This document shows, piece by piece, positions 1 through 8,461 of a DNA stretch of 64,000 nucleotides; the first letter of the stretch is position 1, and the number at the start of each line of letters is the position of its first letter. The position numbers and the translations under genes were made by a program. A model generated the notes under the pieces. The model searched no databases. It was given only the letters and a program-made list of their open reading frames with translations, and was not told where the DNA came from. This DNA comes from JBEIGE01 sp040382055. GTDB taxonomy: Bacteria; Pseudomonadota; Gammaproteobacteria; Burkholderiales; Burkholderiaceae_C. The stretch spans positions 19,367 through 83,366 of the forward strand of contig JBEIGE010000011.1 of assembly GCA_040382055.1 (NCBI GenBank), read 5' to 3'.

Positions 1-452
1 CACATGGGCTGATGAATGACGCTGCGCGGCTGCTTGGCCACCCGTATCACATCTCCGGCCATGTGGTGCATGGACGCAAACTGGGGCGTGACTTGGGCTT
101 TCGCACCCTGAACCTGCGCTTTGCCCACTGGAAACCCGCTGCCAGCGGCATTTTTGCCGTGCAGGTGCATGGTTTGAGCCACATGCCACTCCCGGGCGTT
201 GCCAATCTCGGGGTCAGGCCCTCACTGGAGGCCAACGATGTCAACCGCGGTCAGGTGCTGCTGGAAACTTATTGCCTGGACTGGCCGGCGTCATTGGGTA
301 TTGATGGGGCCTACGGTAAAATTGTCCGCGTAGAACTGCTCCATAAACTGCACGACGAGTTCAAGTACGACGGCCTGGATGCGTTGAAAGCCGGAATCCG
401 GAAAGATTGTGACGATGCCCGTGCGTACTTTGCCTCCCAGCCTTCCCCATGA
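1..452 (+). CDS. ribF: Riboflavin kinase domain of RibF (3' part of gene)
   Basis: C-terminal flavokinase part of the bifunctional riboflavin kinase/FAD synthetase, which phosphorylates riboflavin to FMN. The reading frame is open to the window edge, so the N-terminal FAD synthetase domain lies outside. Visible family features are G-x-V-V-H-G-R-K-L-G-R near residue 20 and the GFRTLNL segment, which stands where the family usually has GFPTANL. It also has the typical V-x-L-L-x-x-L-H-D-E-x-K-Y-x-G-x-D-A-L end. Its stop overlaps the ileS start in an ATGA, so the two are translationally coupled, as in the conserved ribF-ileS-lspA arrangement. Identity is secure. Confidence 0.93.
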   Translation, partial: HGLMNDAARLLGHPYHISGHVVHGRKLGRDLGFRTLNLRFAHWKPAASGIFAVQVHGLSHMPLPGVANLGVRPSLEANDVNRGQVLLETYCLDWPASLGIDGAYGKIVRVELLHKLHDEFKYDGLDALKAGIRKDCDDARAYFASQPSP

Positions 453-3313
453 CCACTGAAAAACCTGACTACCGCAGCACCCTGAACCTGCCCGACACGC
501 CATTCCCGATGCGGGGTGACTTGCCCAAGCGGGAGCCAGGCTGGGTCAAAGCCTGGGAAGACAAAGGCCTGTACAAAAAACTGCGCGATGTCCGCCACGG
601 CGCGCCCAAATTCGTGCTCCATGATGGCCCGCCCTATGCCAACGGCCAGATTCACATTGGACACGCTGTCAACAAAATCCTCAAAGACATGATTGTCAAA
701 GCGCGTCAGCTCAAAGGCATGGATGCCATCTATGTACCGGGTTGGGATTGTCACGGCTTGCCAATTGAGAATGCCATAGAAAAACTTTACGGAAAAAACA
801 CCCCAGCGCTGAATTCACGCGCGGAGTTTCAGGCCAAATGCCGCGCCTTTGCGACCGAGCAAATCGCCGGTCAGATGGCCGATTTCAAGCGTCTGGGCGT
901 GCTCGGCGAATGGGACAACCCGTACCGCACCATGGATTTCGCCAATGAGGCCAACGAGATTCGTGCCCTCAAACGCATCATGGAGCGTGGCTTTGTTTAC
1001 CGCGGTCTCAAGCCTGTGTACTGGTGTTTTGACTGCGGCAGCTCGCTGGCCGAGTTCGAGATCGAATACCAGGACAAAAAGAGCACCACGCTGGATGTGG
1101 CTTTCGAATGCGCAGAACCCGAAAAACTTGCACGTGCCTTCGGTTTGACAAGCATTGCCACACCCGCTTATGCCGTGATCTGGACCACCACGGCGTGGAC
1201 CATTCCCGCCAATCAGGCGCTCAACCTCAACCCGGAACTGGACTACGCGCTGGTACAGACCGAGCGAGGCCTGCTGGTGCTGGCAGCCGTGTTGGTCGAA
1301 TCCTGCATGACGCGTTACCAGCTCACCGGTCAGGTTCTCGCCACCACCCTTGGCAAGAACCTGGGGCTGATCAACTTCAAGCACCCGCTCTACGACGTGG
1401 ATGCCGGCTACCGGCGCTTGAGTCCGGTGTACCTGGCCGACTACGCTACGGCCAATGACGGAACCGGTATCGTGCATTCTTCACCCGCCTATGGTGTGGA
1501 CGACTTCAACAGCTGCGTGGCCCATGGCATGGCCTATGAGGACATCCTCAATCCCGTCCAGGGCAATGGCCGCTACGCTCCTGACTTCGCGCTGTTTGGT
1601 GACCTCAATATCTGGAAGGCAGTGCCCGTGTTCATTGAGGCGCTGCTCAGCGCCGGTCGTTTGTTTTCCACGCATGACATCACCCACAGTTACCCGCCCT
1701 GCTGGCGTAACAAAACGCCCGTGATCTACCGCGCCGCCGCCCAATGGTTTGTGCGCATGGATGAGGGTGTAGGGGTCTTCACCAAAGACAAGGCGTCGAA
1801 AACCTTGCGCCAGCTGGCACTCGCTGCCATTGAAGAAACCCGCTTCTACCCCGAGAACGGCAAGGCCAGGCTGCGTGACATGATTGCCGGTAGACCCGAC
1901 TGGTGTATCAGCCGCCAGCGCAACTGGGGCGTGCCGTTGCCCTTCTTTATCCACAAAGTCAGCGGCGAGCTGCACCCGCGCACCATGGAACTCATGGACC
2001 GTGCAGCCGATCTGGTTGAGGCTGGTGGCATCGAAGCCTGGAGTCAGGCCACGGCTGAGTCAGTCATCGGTACAGAAGGCGATCACGGTGCTGAGCACTA
2101 CATCAAAAGTACAGACATCCTGGACGTCTGGTTTGACTCCGGCACCACGCACTTTCATGTGCTCAAGAAAAGCCACGCTGAGCAGTCCACCTGGCCGGCC
2201 GACCTGTACCTAGAAGGCCACGACCAACACCGGGGCTGGTTCCACTCTTCGCTGCTGACCGCCTGCGCCATGGATGACCATGCGCCTTACAAGGGCCTGC
2301 TGACACACGGCTTTACGGTAGACGGCCAGGGCCGAAAGATGAGCAAAAGCGTGGGCAATGTGATTGCACCCCAAGAGATCAGCAACAAGATGGGCGCTGA
2401 AATCATTCGCCTGTGGTGCGCGGCCACCGACTATTCCGGCGATTTGGGTATTGACGAGAAAATTCTGGCCCGCGTGGTCGACACCTACCGGCGCATCCGC
2501 AACACCCTGAAGTTTCTGATGGCCAACATCAGTGACTTCAACCCGGCCACTGATGCCCTGCCCAACGAGCAGTTGCTGCAGATTGACCGCTACGCGCTGG
2601 CTCGGGCCGCCGACTTGCAAGCCGATATCCTGGCGCATTTTGAGGCCTATGAGTTTCACCCTGTCGTAGCCAAGCTGCAGGTGTATTGCAGTGAAGACCT
2701 GGGCGCGTTTTACCTCGATGTCCTGAAAGACCGGCTCTACACCACCGCACCCAATTCCTTGGCCCGCCGCAGTGCTCAGACCGCACTGCACCGGATCACC
2801 CATGCCATGTTGCGCTGGATGGCGCCGTTTTTGAGCTTTACGGCAGAAGAAGCATGGCAATTGCTGGGCAGTTCCGAATCCATCTTCATGGAGACGTATC
2901 TTGATTTCCCGGCCCATCAGCCTGGACACAACGCATCTGGCCAGGATCTGCTCGTCAAATGGGGCCGTATCCGGGAAATCCGGGATCTGGTGAACAAGGA
3001 GATTGAGGTGCTTCGCGCAGCTGGCAAGGTGGGCTCATCCCTGCAGGCCGAGGTGGCGCTCACCCTGGCCCGGGCGGACTATGAGCTACTGGCCAGCCTG
3101 GACCACGACCTGAAGTTTGTATTCATCACATCTGCGATAGAAATTGAAGCCGGCGATGAATTGTCCATTTCGGTTAAGGCCTCAGAGCACATTAAGTGTG
3201 AGCGCTGCTGGCATTACCGGCAAGAGGTAGGTGCCGACCCGTCGCACCCCACACTCTGCGGCCGCTGTACCAGCAACTTGTACGGTGCGGGCGAAACCCG
3301 CATCCATGCCTGA
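449..3313 (+). CDS. ileS: Isoleucyl-tRNA synthetase
   Basis: Class I aminoacyl-tRNA synthetase charging tRNA-Ile in the cytoplasm; 954 residues, normal for the long bacterial form. HIGH is at residues 69-72 (preceded by PPYANG) and KMSKS near residue 630. The CP1 editing domain lies between them, with the WTTTAWTIPAN segment. The C-terminal zinc site CERC...CGRC is intact near residues 918-940. The ATG start overlaps the ribF stop by 4 bp, and the stop shares one base with the lspA start. Identity is secure. Confidence 0.98.
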   Translation: MTTEKPDYRSTLNLPDTPFPMRGDLPKREPGWVKAWEDKGLYKKLRDVRHGAPKFVLHDGPPYANGQIHIGHAVNKILKDMIVKARQLKGMDAIYVPGWDCHGLPIENAIEKLYGKNTPALNSRAEFQAKCRAFATEQIAGQMADFKRLGVLGEWDNPYRTMDFANEANEIRALKRIMERGFVYRGLKPVYWCFDCGSSLAEFEIEYQDKKSTTLDVAFECAEPEKLARAFGLTSIATPAYAVIWTTTAWTIPANQALNLNPELDYALVQTERGLLVLAAVLVESCMTRYQLTGQVLATTLGKNLGLINFKHPLYDVDAGYRRLSPVYLADYATANDGTGIVHSSPAYGVDDFNSCVAHGMAYEDILNPVQGNGRYAPDFALFGDLNIWKAVPVFIEALLSAGRLFSTHDITHSYPPCWRNKTPVIYRAAAQWFVRMDEGVGVFTKDKASKTLRQLALAAIEETRFYPENGKARLRDMIAGRPDWCISRQRNWGVPLPFFIHKVSGELHPRTMELMDRAADLVEAGGIEAWSQATAESVIGTEGDHGAEHYIKSTDILDVWFDSGTTHFHVLKKSHAEQSTWPADLYLEGHDQHRGWFHSSLLTACAMDDHAPYKGLLTHGFTVDGQGRKMSKSVGNVIAPQEISNKMGAEIIRLWCAATDYSGDLGIDEKILARVVDTYRRIRNTLKFLMANISDFNPATDALPNEQLLQIDRYALARAADLQADILAHFEAYEFHPVVAKLQVYCSEDLGAFYLDVLKDRLYTTAPNSLARRSAQTALHRITHAMLRWMAPFLSFTAEEAWQLLGSSESIFMETYLDFPAHQPGHNASGQDLLVKWGRIREIRDLVNKEIEVLRAAGKVGSSLQAEVALTLARADYELLASLDHDLKFVFITSAIEIEAGDELSISVKASEHIKCERCWHYRQEVGADPSHPTLCGRCTSNLYGAGETRIHA

Positions 3314-3816
3314 TGGCCAAAAAACCTACTCCCTCTTCATCAGGCGGCATGCTGCAGTGGCTGGGTCTGGCCCTGGTTATTTTCCTGGCTGACCAGTTCA
3401 CCAAGGTGCTGATCCTGGGCTACTACCAGCTTGGTGACAGCACCTTTGTCACGGGCTTTTTCAATATCGTCCGTGTCCACAACAGCGGTGCGGCCTTCTC
3501 TTTTCTGGCCGGGGCTTCGGGCTGGCAACGCTGGTTCTTTGTGGCGATTGGCGCGGCGGCTGTGGTGTTTATTGTCTGGATGCTCAGGTCACATCCCGGA
3601 CAGAAGCTGTTTTCGTTTGCTATGGCCTGCATCCTGGGCGGTGCCGTTGGCAATGTGTTGGACAGGTTGATGCACGGCTATGTGATCGATTTTCTTGATT
3701 TTCACATCGCCAACTGGCACTTTCCCGCGTTCAATGTGGCCGACAGTGCCATCACCATCGGAGCAGTTTGCCTCATCCTTGATGAGTTGTTACGCGTGAA
3801 GCGAGCCCGGGGATAA
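3313..3816 (+). CDS. lspA: Lipoprotein signal peptidase (signal peptidase II)
   Basis: Inner-membrane aspartyl protease that removes signal peptides from diacylglyceryl-modified prolipoproteins. 167 residues with four predicted membrane helices. Both catalytic aspartate motifs are present: NVLDRL followed by VIDF, and FNVADSAI near the end. The start shares a base with the ileS stop (TGATG). Substrates in this window include the predicted lipoproteins at 6.9, 38.2 and 42.1 kb. In many proteobacteria slpA and ispH follow directly; here those two genes are at 49.8-51.2 kb instead. Confidence 0.97.
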   Translation: MAKKPTPSSSGGMLQWLGLALVIFLADQFTKVLILGYYQLGDSTFVTGFFNIVRVHNSGAAFSFLAGASGWQRWFFVAIGAAAVVFIVWMLRSHPGQKLFSFAMACILGGAVGNVLDRLMHGYVIDFLDFHIANWHFPAFNVADSAITIGAVCLILDELLRVKRARG

Positions 3817-3843
3817 GGCGTCAATTTTTTAGTTGTTAGTGGC

Positions 3844-4827
3844 TCAGTTCGGGCCTGGCGCGTTCGACAAAGCGTTAACCGCGCCCAGCGCTGCAGCCAA
3901 CACCAGGGAAGCCTCGGTGGTAAATTTCTGGCCATACAGCGTTGACAACAACGTTTCCATGTCCACCAAGGAAAAATTGTCCACTTCACCATCCTGGTTG
4001 TCCGGCACCAGCCCTACAGGCACTTCGGCTAAAAACCAGTCGATGTTCTCCACCATATAGCCGGCCCCCCCCATGGTGTGACTGGCCTCATGCGCCGGAC
4101 GCCGCAGACTGACCCGTCCGCCGTAGCTCAGTGCTGGAAGAACGCTGAGCATCAAGCCCGCCTCCTCCCAGGTCTCACGCGCCAGTGCTTCATCCAGGGT
4201 GTTTTGCGCAGGCACCATGCCGCCCATCAGGGTGTCGTACTGTCCGGGGTCGTTGGGCTTGGACCATGCGCGTTGCTGAACCCACATGTGGCTGAACTGC
4301 GCTTGCAAAGAGACAAAGCCCACCAAATGCACGGCATGGGTAGCAATGCCTAAAGGACGCACCGCGCCGCGCTCAATCGTGCCCAGTACCGGGGCGTTCA
4401 TGGAGGTGCCCTGGAGATTGCGGGAAGTTTCAGGCAGCACGTTAAACCCATCCGTGTCAGCCAATTCCTTGACCGCCAGTTGTTCGTTGCGCCAAGCTCC
4501 GCACAGGCCCGCAGACCGCATGGCATGCGCCAGCTGATTCAGGCTAGACGTCAAGTCACTATTGATTTGCCAGGCCAAAGAACCAACATCCGCTCCCTGA
4601 TCAGTTCCCTTATTCGCCCCCTTGTTCAACCCTTTTTGCTCCACTTCTTGTAGCAACAATGTGCCGTTGGAAAGGGCCAAGCGGCGAAATTCACGTATGA
4701 AATCAGCCTCGACCGAACCAATCCGATAACCCTGCCAGACCAAGGGAACACGGGGCCGGAGCGCAGGCTGATTGGCCTGGGCCTGGAGGGCTGACAACCA
4801 ATCTGCTCGCAGGTCAATTCGCGTCAA
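3844..4827 (-). CDS. Nudix hydrolase of the DUF4743 / thiamine-pyrophosphokinase-associated type
   Basis: 327 residues. The N-terminal half resembles the DUF4743 extension and a Nudix fold follows. The Nudix box is GGMVPAQN...RETWEEAGL near residues 205-230. It has the REUxEExGU core, but Asn stands where the classical box has its first Glu, which suggests a specialised substrate. Relatives act on oxidised thiamine diphosphates or related nucleotides; that is family knowledge. Translation most likely starts at TTG 4827, because AAGGAG lies 7 nt upstream and no ATG occurs early in the frame. The gene converges on lspA with a 27-bp gap. Biological substrate not known. Confidence 0.82.
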   Translation of the reverse strand: MTRIDLRADWLSALQAQANQPALRPRVPLVWQGYRIGSVEADFIREFRRLALSNGTLLLQEVEQKGLNKGANKGTDQGADVGSLAWQINSDLTSSLNQLAHAMRSAGLCGAWRNEQLAVKELADTDGFNVLPETSRNLQGTSMNAPVLGTIERGAVRPLGIATHAVHLVGFVSLQAQFSHMWVQQRAWSKPNDPGQYDTLMGGMVPAQNTLDEALARETWEEAGLMLSVLPALSYGGRVSLRRPAHEASHTMGGAGYMVENIDWFLAEVPVGLVPDNQDGEVDNFSLVDMETLLSTLYGQKFTTEASLVLAAALGAVNALSNAPGPN

Positions 4828-4862
4828 GACCCGGCTCCTTTAACGTGACCGCGCAGGAAACA

Positions 4863-5858
4863 TCAAAGGGTCAGGATGGTGCAGCCCGTGGTCTTGCGCG
4901 CTTCGAGGTCGCGGTGCGCTTGTTGCACCTGGTCCAGCGGGTAGGTCTGGTCGATGCGGATCTTGACCTTGCCACTGACGACCACTTCAAACAGGTCATC
5001 GGCCATGGCCTGAGTGCTCTCACGGGTGGTGATGTGGCTGAACAGGGTTTGGCGGGTCACATAGATAGAGCCCTTGGCCCCCAGGATGCCGGGTGAAAAC
5101 GGGGCGACCGGCCCGGAGGCATTGCCGAAACTGGCCATCAGCCCGAAAGGAGCCAGACAATCCAATGATTTGTCCCAGGTGTCCTTGCCCACCGAGTCAT
5201 AGACCACCTTGACACCTTGGCCACCCGTGATCTCTTTGACACGCGGCAGAAAATCTTCCGTGCCGTAGTTGATCACAAAAGCTGCCCCATGGTCTTTGGC
5301 CAGTTGGCACTTGGCCTCCGAGCCGGCGGTGCCGATCAACTGCAAACCCAGCGCCTTGGCCCACTGGCAGGCGATCAGGCCCACACCACCGGCTGCCGCA
5401 TGAAACAAGACAAAGTCGCCCGCCTGCAAGCCAGCAACCGGCAGGGTTTTTTTAAGCAGGTACTGGGCCGTCAGGCCCTTGAGCATCATGGCTGCTCCGG
5501 TTTCAAATGAAATCGCATCGGGTAATTTGCACACGCATTTGGCAGGCATTACCCGCGCTTCGCAGTAGCTACCGGGGGGATGACTGGCATAGGCTGCACG
5601 GTCACCCACGTTCAGGTGGGTCACGCCCGCGCCCACGGCTTCGATAATGCCAGAGGCCTCCATACCGAGCTGCACAGGCAAGGGCAAGGGGTACAGGCCA
5701 CTGCGCTGATAGACGTCAATAAAGTTCAGGCCAACCGCCTTGTGACGGATACGGATCTCGCCCGGGCCGGGGTCCCCGACTTGAACCTCAACAATGCTGA
5801 GTTGCTCGGGTCCGCCAGTCTGGTCTATGCGCACGGCGCGCGAAGTCATTGGTGTCAT
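4863..5858 (-). CDS. qor: NADPH:quinone oxidoreductase (zeta-crystallin type)
   Basis: Zinc-independent medium-chain dehydrogenase of 331 residues that reduces quinones one electron at a time with NADPH. The N-terminal GroES-like part contains VGLNFIDVYQRSGLYP. The Rossmann motif AAAGGVG lies in the middle and YDSVGKDTWDKSLDCL follows, all typical of Qor. I chose ATG 5858 because GGAG lies just upstream (GGAGACAGACAC-ATG); an in-frame ATG at 5849 is possible. It is divergent from the DMT transporter gene, with about 95 bp between starts for both promoters. Confidence 0.93.
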   Translation of the reverse strand: MTPMTSRAVRIDQTGGPEQLSIVEVQVGDPGPGEIRIRHKAVGLNFIDVYQRSGLYPLPLPVQLGMEASGIIEAVGAGVTHLNVGDRAAYASHPPGSYCEARVMPAKCVCKLPDAISFETGAAMMLKGLTAQYLLKKTLPVAGLQAGDFVLFHAAAGGVGLIACQWAKALGLQLIGTAGSEAKCQLAKDHGAAFVINYGTEDFLPRVKEITGGQGVKVVYDSVGKDTWDKSLDCLAPFGLMASFGNASGPVAPFSPGILGAKGSIYVTRQTLFSHITTRESTQAMADDLFEVVVSGKVKIRIDQTYPLDQVQQAHRDLEARKTTGCTILTL

Positions 5859-5953
5859 GTGTCTGTCTCCGTTGAAGTTGCGAGATTCTAATGAATAAGC
5901 CCCAGGAACCACCTGGAGAGCTGAAATGGGCCGGGCTTGTTAAAGTGCACGCC

Positions 5954-6856
5954 ATGAATGCGCGTTTAACCCCAGGCACGATCCTGCTGCTCACCATCCC
6001 TCCCCTGATGTGGGCCTGCAACGCAGTGATGGGGCGCATGCTCAGCCCGATCATTCCGCCCATGATGCTCAATCTCCTGCGCTGGGGAATTGCTTTTGTG
6101 TTGTTGCTCCCCCTTGCAGGCTGGGTTTTAAAGCCAAACAGCGGTCTATGGACACTCTGGCGGCGGTTCGCGTTGATCGGGTTTCTCAGCGTAGGTTGCT
6201 ACAACGCGCTGCAATATCTGGCGCTGCATACGTCTTCGGCCATCAATGTCACGCTGGTGGCGGCCAGCACGCCGGTCTGGATGCTGCTGATCGGGCGTAT
6301 TTTTTTTGGCGCCAAAATTTCACGCCGTCAGATACTGGGCGCAGCCCTGTCCATCATGGGCGTGTTGCTGGTGATTTGCAGAGGGCAGCCGCAGCTCCTT
6401 CTCAAGGTTGAACTGGTGTTGGGTGATGTCTATATTCTTTTGGCCTCACTGGCTTGGGCCTGGTACAGCTGGATGCTGGCCAGCCCAGATGACCCGCCGA
6501 AGATTCGCGGTAACTGGGCTGCATTTTTAGTCGCCCAGATGGTTTTTGGTCTGGGCTGGTCATCACTGCTAGCAGCCGGCGAGTGGGCTCTCACAGACAC
6601 TCAAATTCAGTGGAGTTGGTTTCTGGCAGGTGCCTTGCTGTTCATTGCCATCGGTCCGGCCTTGCTGGCCTATGGCTGCTGGGCTGTGGGAATCGGGCGG
6701 GCCGGGCCTTCCATGGCCAGTTTTTTTGCCAATCTCACGCCTCTGTTCACAGCCATCCTGTCTTCGGCGCTGTTGGGTGAGATACCCCACCTGTACCATG
6801 CTGTCGCTTTTGCACTGATCGTCGGGGGGATTGTGGTAACGTCACGTCGCCGATGA
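5954..6856 (+). CDS. EamA/DMT-family transporter
   Basis: Inner-membrane exporter of the drug/metabolite family with about ten predicted helices and two EamA repeats; about 300 residues from the chosen start. The EamA signature N-V-T-L-V-A-A-S-T-P-V-W lies at the end of the first repeat and a weaker copy near P-S-M-A-S-F-F-A-N-L-T-P-L in the second. Starting at ATG 5954 places the first helix about nine residues in; an in-frame ATG at 5891 would add a 21-residue polar extension. Substrate unknown; relatives export amino acids or metabolites. Confidence 0.85.
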   Translation: MNARLTPGTILLLTIPPLMWACNAVMGRMLSPIIPPMMLNLLRWGIAFVLLLPLAGWVLKPNSGLWTLWRRFALIGFLSVGCYNALQYLALHTSSAINVTLVAASTPVWMLLIGRIFFGAKISRRQILGAALSIMGVLLVICRGQPQLLLKVELVLGDVYILLASLAWAWYSWMLASPDDPPKIRGNWAAFLVAQMVFGLGWSSLLAAGEWALTDTQIQWSWFLAGALLFIAIGPALLAYGCWAVGIGRAGPSMASFFANLTPLFTAILSSALLGEIPHLYHAVAFALIVGGIVVTSRRR

Positions 6857-6902
6857 TTAACAGGTCGCAGCACGCAAACGACATTTCCGGGAGAGCAGAA
6901 CC

Positions 6903-7391
6903 ATGGCATTTTTTGTACGCACACAAATAGGTAAAGCACCGTCCGGGGCAATGGTTTTGCCGCGTGCGTGGTTGATCCCGCTGTCAGCGGTTTTTCTCTC
7001 TGCATGTGCTGGCCTGCCAACTGACGAGAGTGCCCGCAGCGCAACAGCAGCGCCAGTGAGTGAATTGATCAGCAGCAACCAGTTACCCGGCGGCTCCAAG
7101 ATCAATACCACCCAGTCACTCATCATGGGCTCAGGCGACAACTGGTTTGGCCGGGTGATCGTCGAACTCTCCAACGGCAACACCGGTTACAGTTTTTTCC
7201 TTGATCAGTACCCACAACAGGGCTGGACGCTGGTCAGCGCGGTACGTGGCAAATCGAGCCTGTTGGTGTTTACCAAACCGGATCGAAGTGCAACCGTTGA
7301 AATTGTTGATGCCGCAGGATTGGCGTCGGCCAGTGCCACACTGACCGTTTCGCCTAAAAATTCACTGCCAGTCGCGCCAAAGAAACCCTGA
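6903..7391 (+). CDS. Predicted lipoprotein, function unknown
   Basis: 162 residues, beginning with a lipoprotein signal peptide: hydrophobic stretch LIPLSAVFLSAC with the acylated Cys in an LSAC lipobox at about residue 36. The rest is a small soluble domain containing GYSFFLDQYPQQGW and a Pro-rich, basic C-terminus. GGGAG lies 9 nt before ATG 6903, favouring this start; an internal ATG at 6951 would give a more usual signal length. I do not recognise the domain. The stop abuts the stop of the opposing 56-aa gene with no base between them. Confidence 0.72.
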   Translation: MAFFVRTQIGKAPSGAMVLPRAWLIPLSAVFLSACAGLPTDESARSATAAPVSELISSNQLPGGSKINTTQSLIMGSGDNWFGRVIVELSNGNTGYSFFLDQYPQQGWTLVSAVRGKSSLLVFTKPDRSATVEIVDAAGLASASATLTVSPKNSLPVAPKKP

Positions 7392-7562
7392 TCAACCGCC
7401 CTTTTTGGAGCGCTTGCCGGGGTTTTTCTTGCTGCGTGTGGAAACACCACGCTCAAGGCTGACTTTCTGTCCACGACCTCCCGTTGCCAGGCTCATGCCT
7501 GCAAGCGGTTTTGGTGCGGGAGTTGCTTTGCGATCAGCTTCGGTCACGATTTTGTTGCCCAT
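7392..7562 (-). CDS. Small highly basic protein (56 aa)
   Basis: Continuous 57-codon frame starting at ATG 7562 and ending with TGA. AAGGA is 8 nt upstream of the start (AAGGATATTCAA-ATG). The product begins MGNKIVTEADRK, has a Pro/Ala linker, and ends in a Lys/Arg/Gly-rich tail (SKKNPGKRSKKGG), so it would be strongly cationic. Such tails suggest nucleic-acid or ribosome association, which is inference. It is the last gene of a minus-strand run after the SDR gene, 55 nt downstream. I do not recognise a family. Confidence 0.65.
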   Translation of the reverse strand: MGNKIVTEADRKATPAPKPLAGMSLATGGRGQKVSLERGVSTRSKKNPGKRSKKGG

Positions 7563-7617
7563 TTGAATATCCTTGGTTTATTTTAGAAAAGAAGCATTAA
7601 GCCACAACGGCCACATG

Positions 7618-8412
7618 CTAATACGTGCCGGGGTAGGCACCGCCATCAGCCAGCACATTTTGGCCATTGACATAACCGGCATGCTGACTGCACAAAAAAG
7701 CGCATATGGCACCAAATTCCTGCGCAGTGCCAAAGCGCTGGGTCGGGTTGGTCTTCTTGCGCGCTTCCATCACGGACTCTATGCTTTGACCGGATTTTTC
7801 AGCCGCGCCCTGCATCGTGCCACGCAGGCGGTCGGTATCAAAAGGGCCGGGAAGAATATTGTTGATGGTCACGCCCCGCGCGGCGTACTTGGGGTCTCGC
7901 GCTACGCCAGCCACAAAGCCGGTGAGCCCGCTGCGCGCACCGTTGGAGAGGCCCAGAATATTGATCGGGGCTTTGACTGCACTCGACGTGATGTTCACAA
8001 TGCGGCCAAAGCCTCGTGTCGCCATGCCATCAATGCAGGTCTTGATCAACGCGATTGGCGTGAGCATATTGGCATCAAGCGCCTTGATCCAGGCCTCACG
8101 GTCCCAGTCCTGAAAATTACCAGGCGGTGGGCCACCCGCATTGGTGACCACAATGTCAAAGTCCTTGCGTACCGCAAAAACTGCAGCACGGCCTGATTCT
8201 GTAGTGATATCGGCTGCCACCCAGAGCACCTGGGTTTTGGCGGCGGAAACTTCAGCCTGCAATTGCGCAGCGGCCGCAGCCAACACCTGCTCACCGCGCG
8301 CCACAATCACCACATTGACGCCTTCACGCGCCAGTGCCTGGGCACAGCCCAGACCCAATCCTTTGCTGGCACCGCAAACCAGGGCCCACTTTCCTGAAAT
8401 TCCCAAATCCAT
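7618..8412 (-). CDS. SDR-family oxidoreductase
   Basis: 264-residue short-chain dehydrogenase. The N-terminal cofactor motif reads CGASKGLGLG (TGxxxGxG type with Cys for Thr). NAGG appears near residue 85, a serine in ITSSAVKAPI precedes the active site, and the C-terminal end VLADGGAYPGTY is typical of the family. In the segment where YxxxK is expected the sequence is LSNGARSGL, so the classical catalytic Tyr is not obvious; this matches the atypical SDRs often annotated beside true reductases. ATG 8412 is preceded by AGAGGA. It lies 49 nt downstream of a DMT exporter on the same strand. Confidence 0.88.
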   Translation of the reverse strand: MDLGISGKWALVCGASKGLGLGCAQALAREGVNVVIVARGEQVLAAAAAQLQAEVSAAKTQVLWVAADITTESGRAAVFAVRKDFDIVVTNAGGPPPGNFQDWDREAWIKALDANMLTPIALIKTCIDGMATRGFGRIVNITSSAVKAPINILGLSNGARSGLTGFVAGVARDPKYAARGVTINNILPGPFDTDRLRGTMQGAAEKSGQSIESVMEARKKTNPTQRFGTAQEFGAICAFLCSQHAGYVNGQNVLADGGAYPGTY

Positions 8413-8461
8413 AAATTCCTCTAAGAAACAAAAACAATGCTTGCGATGATACGTGCAGACT

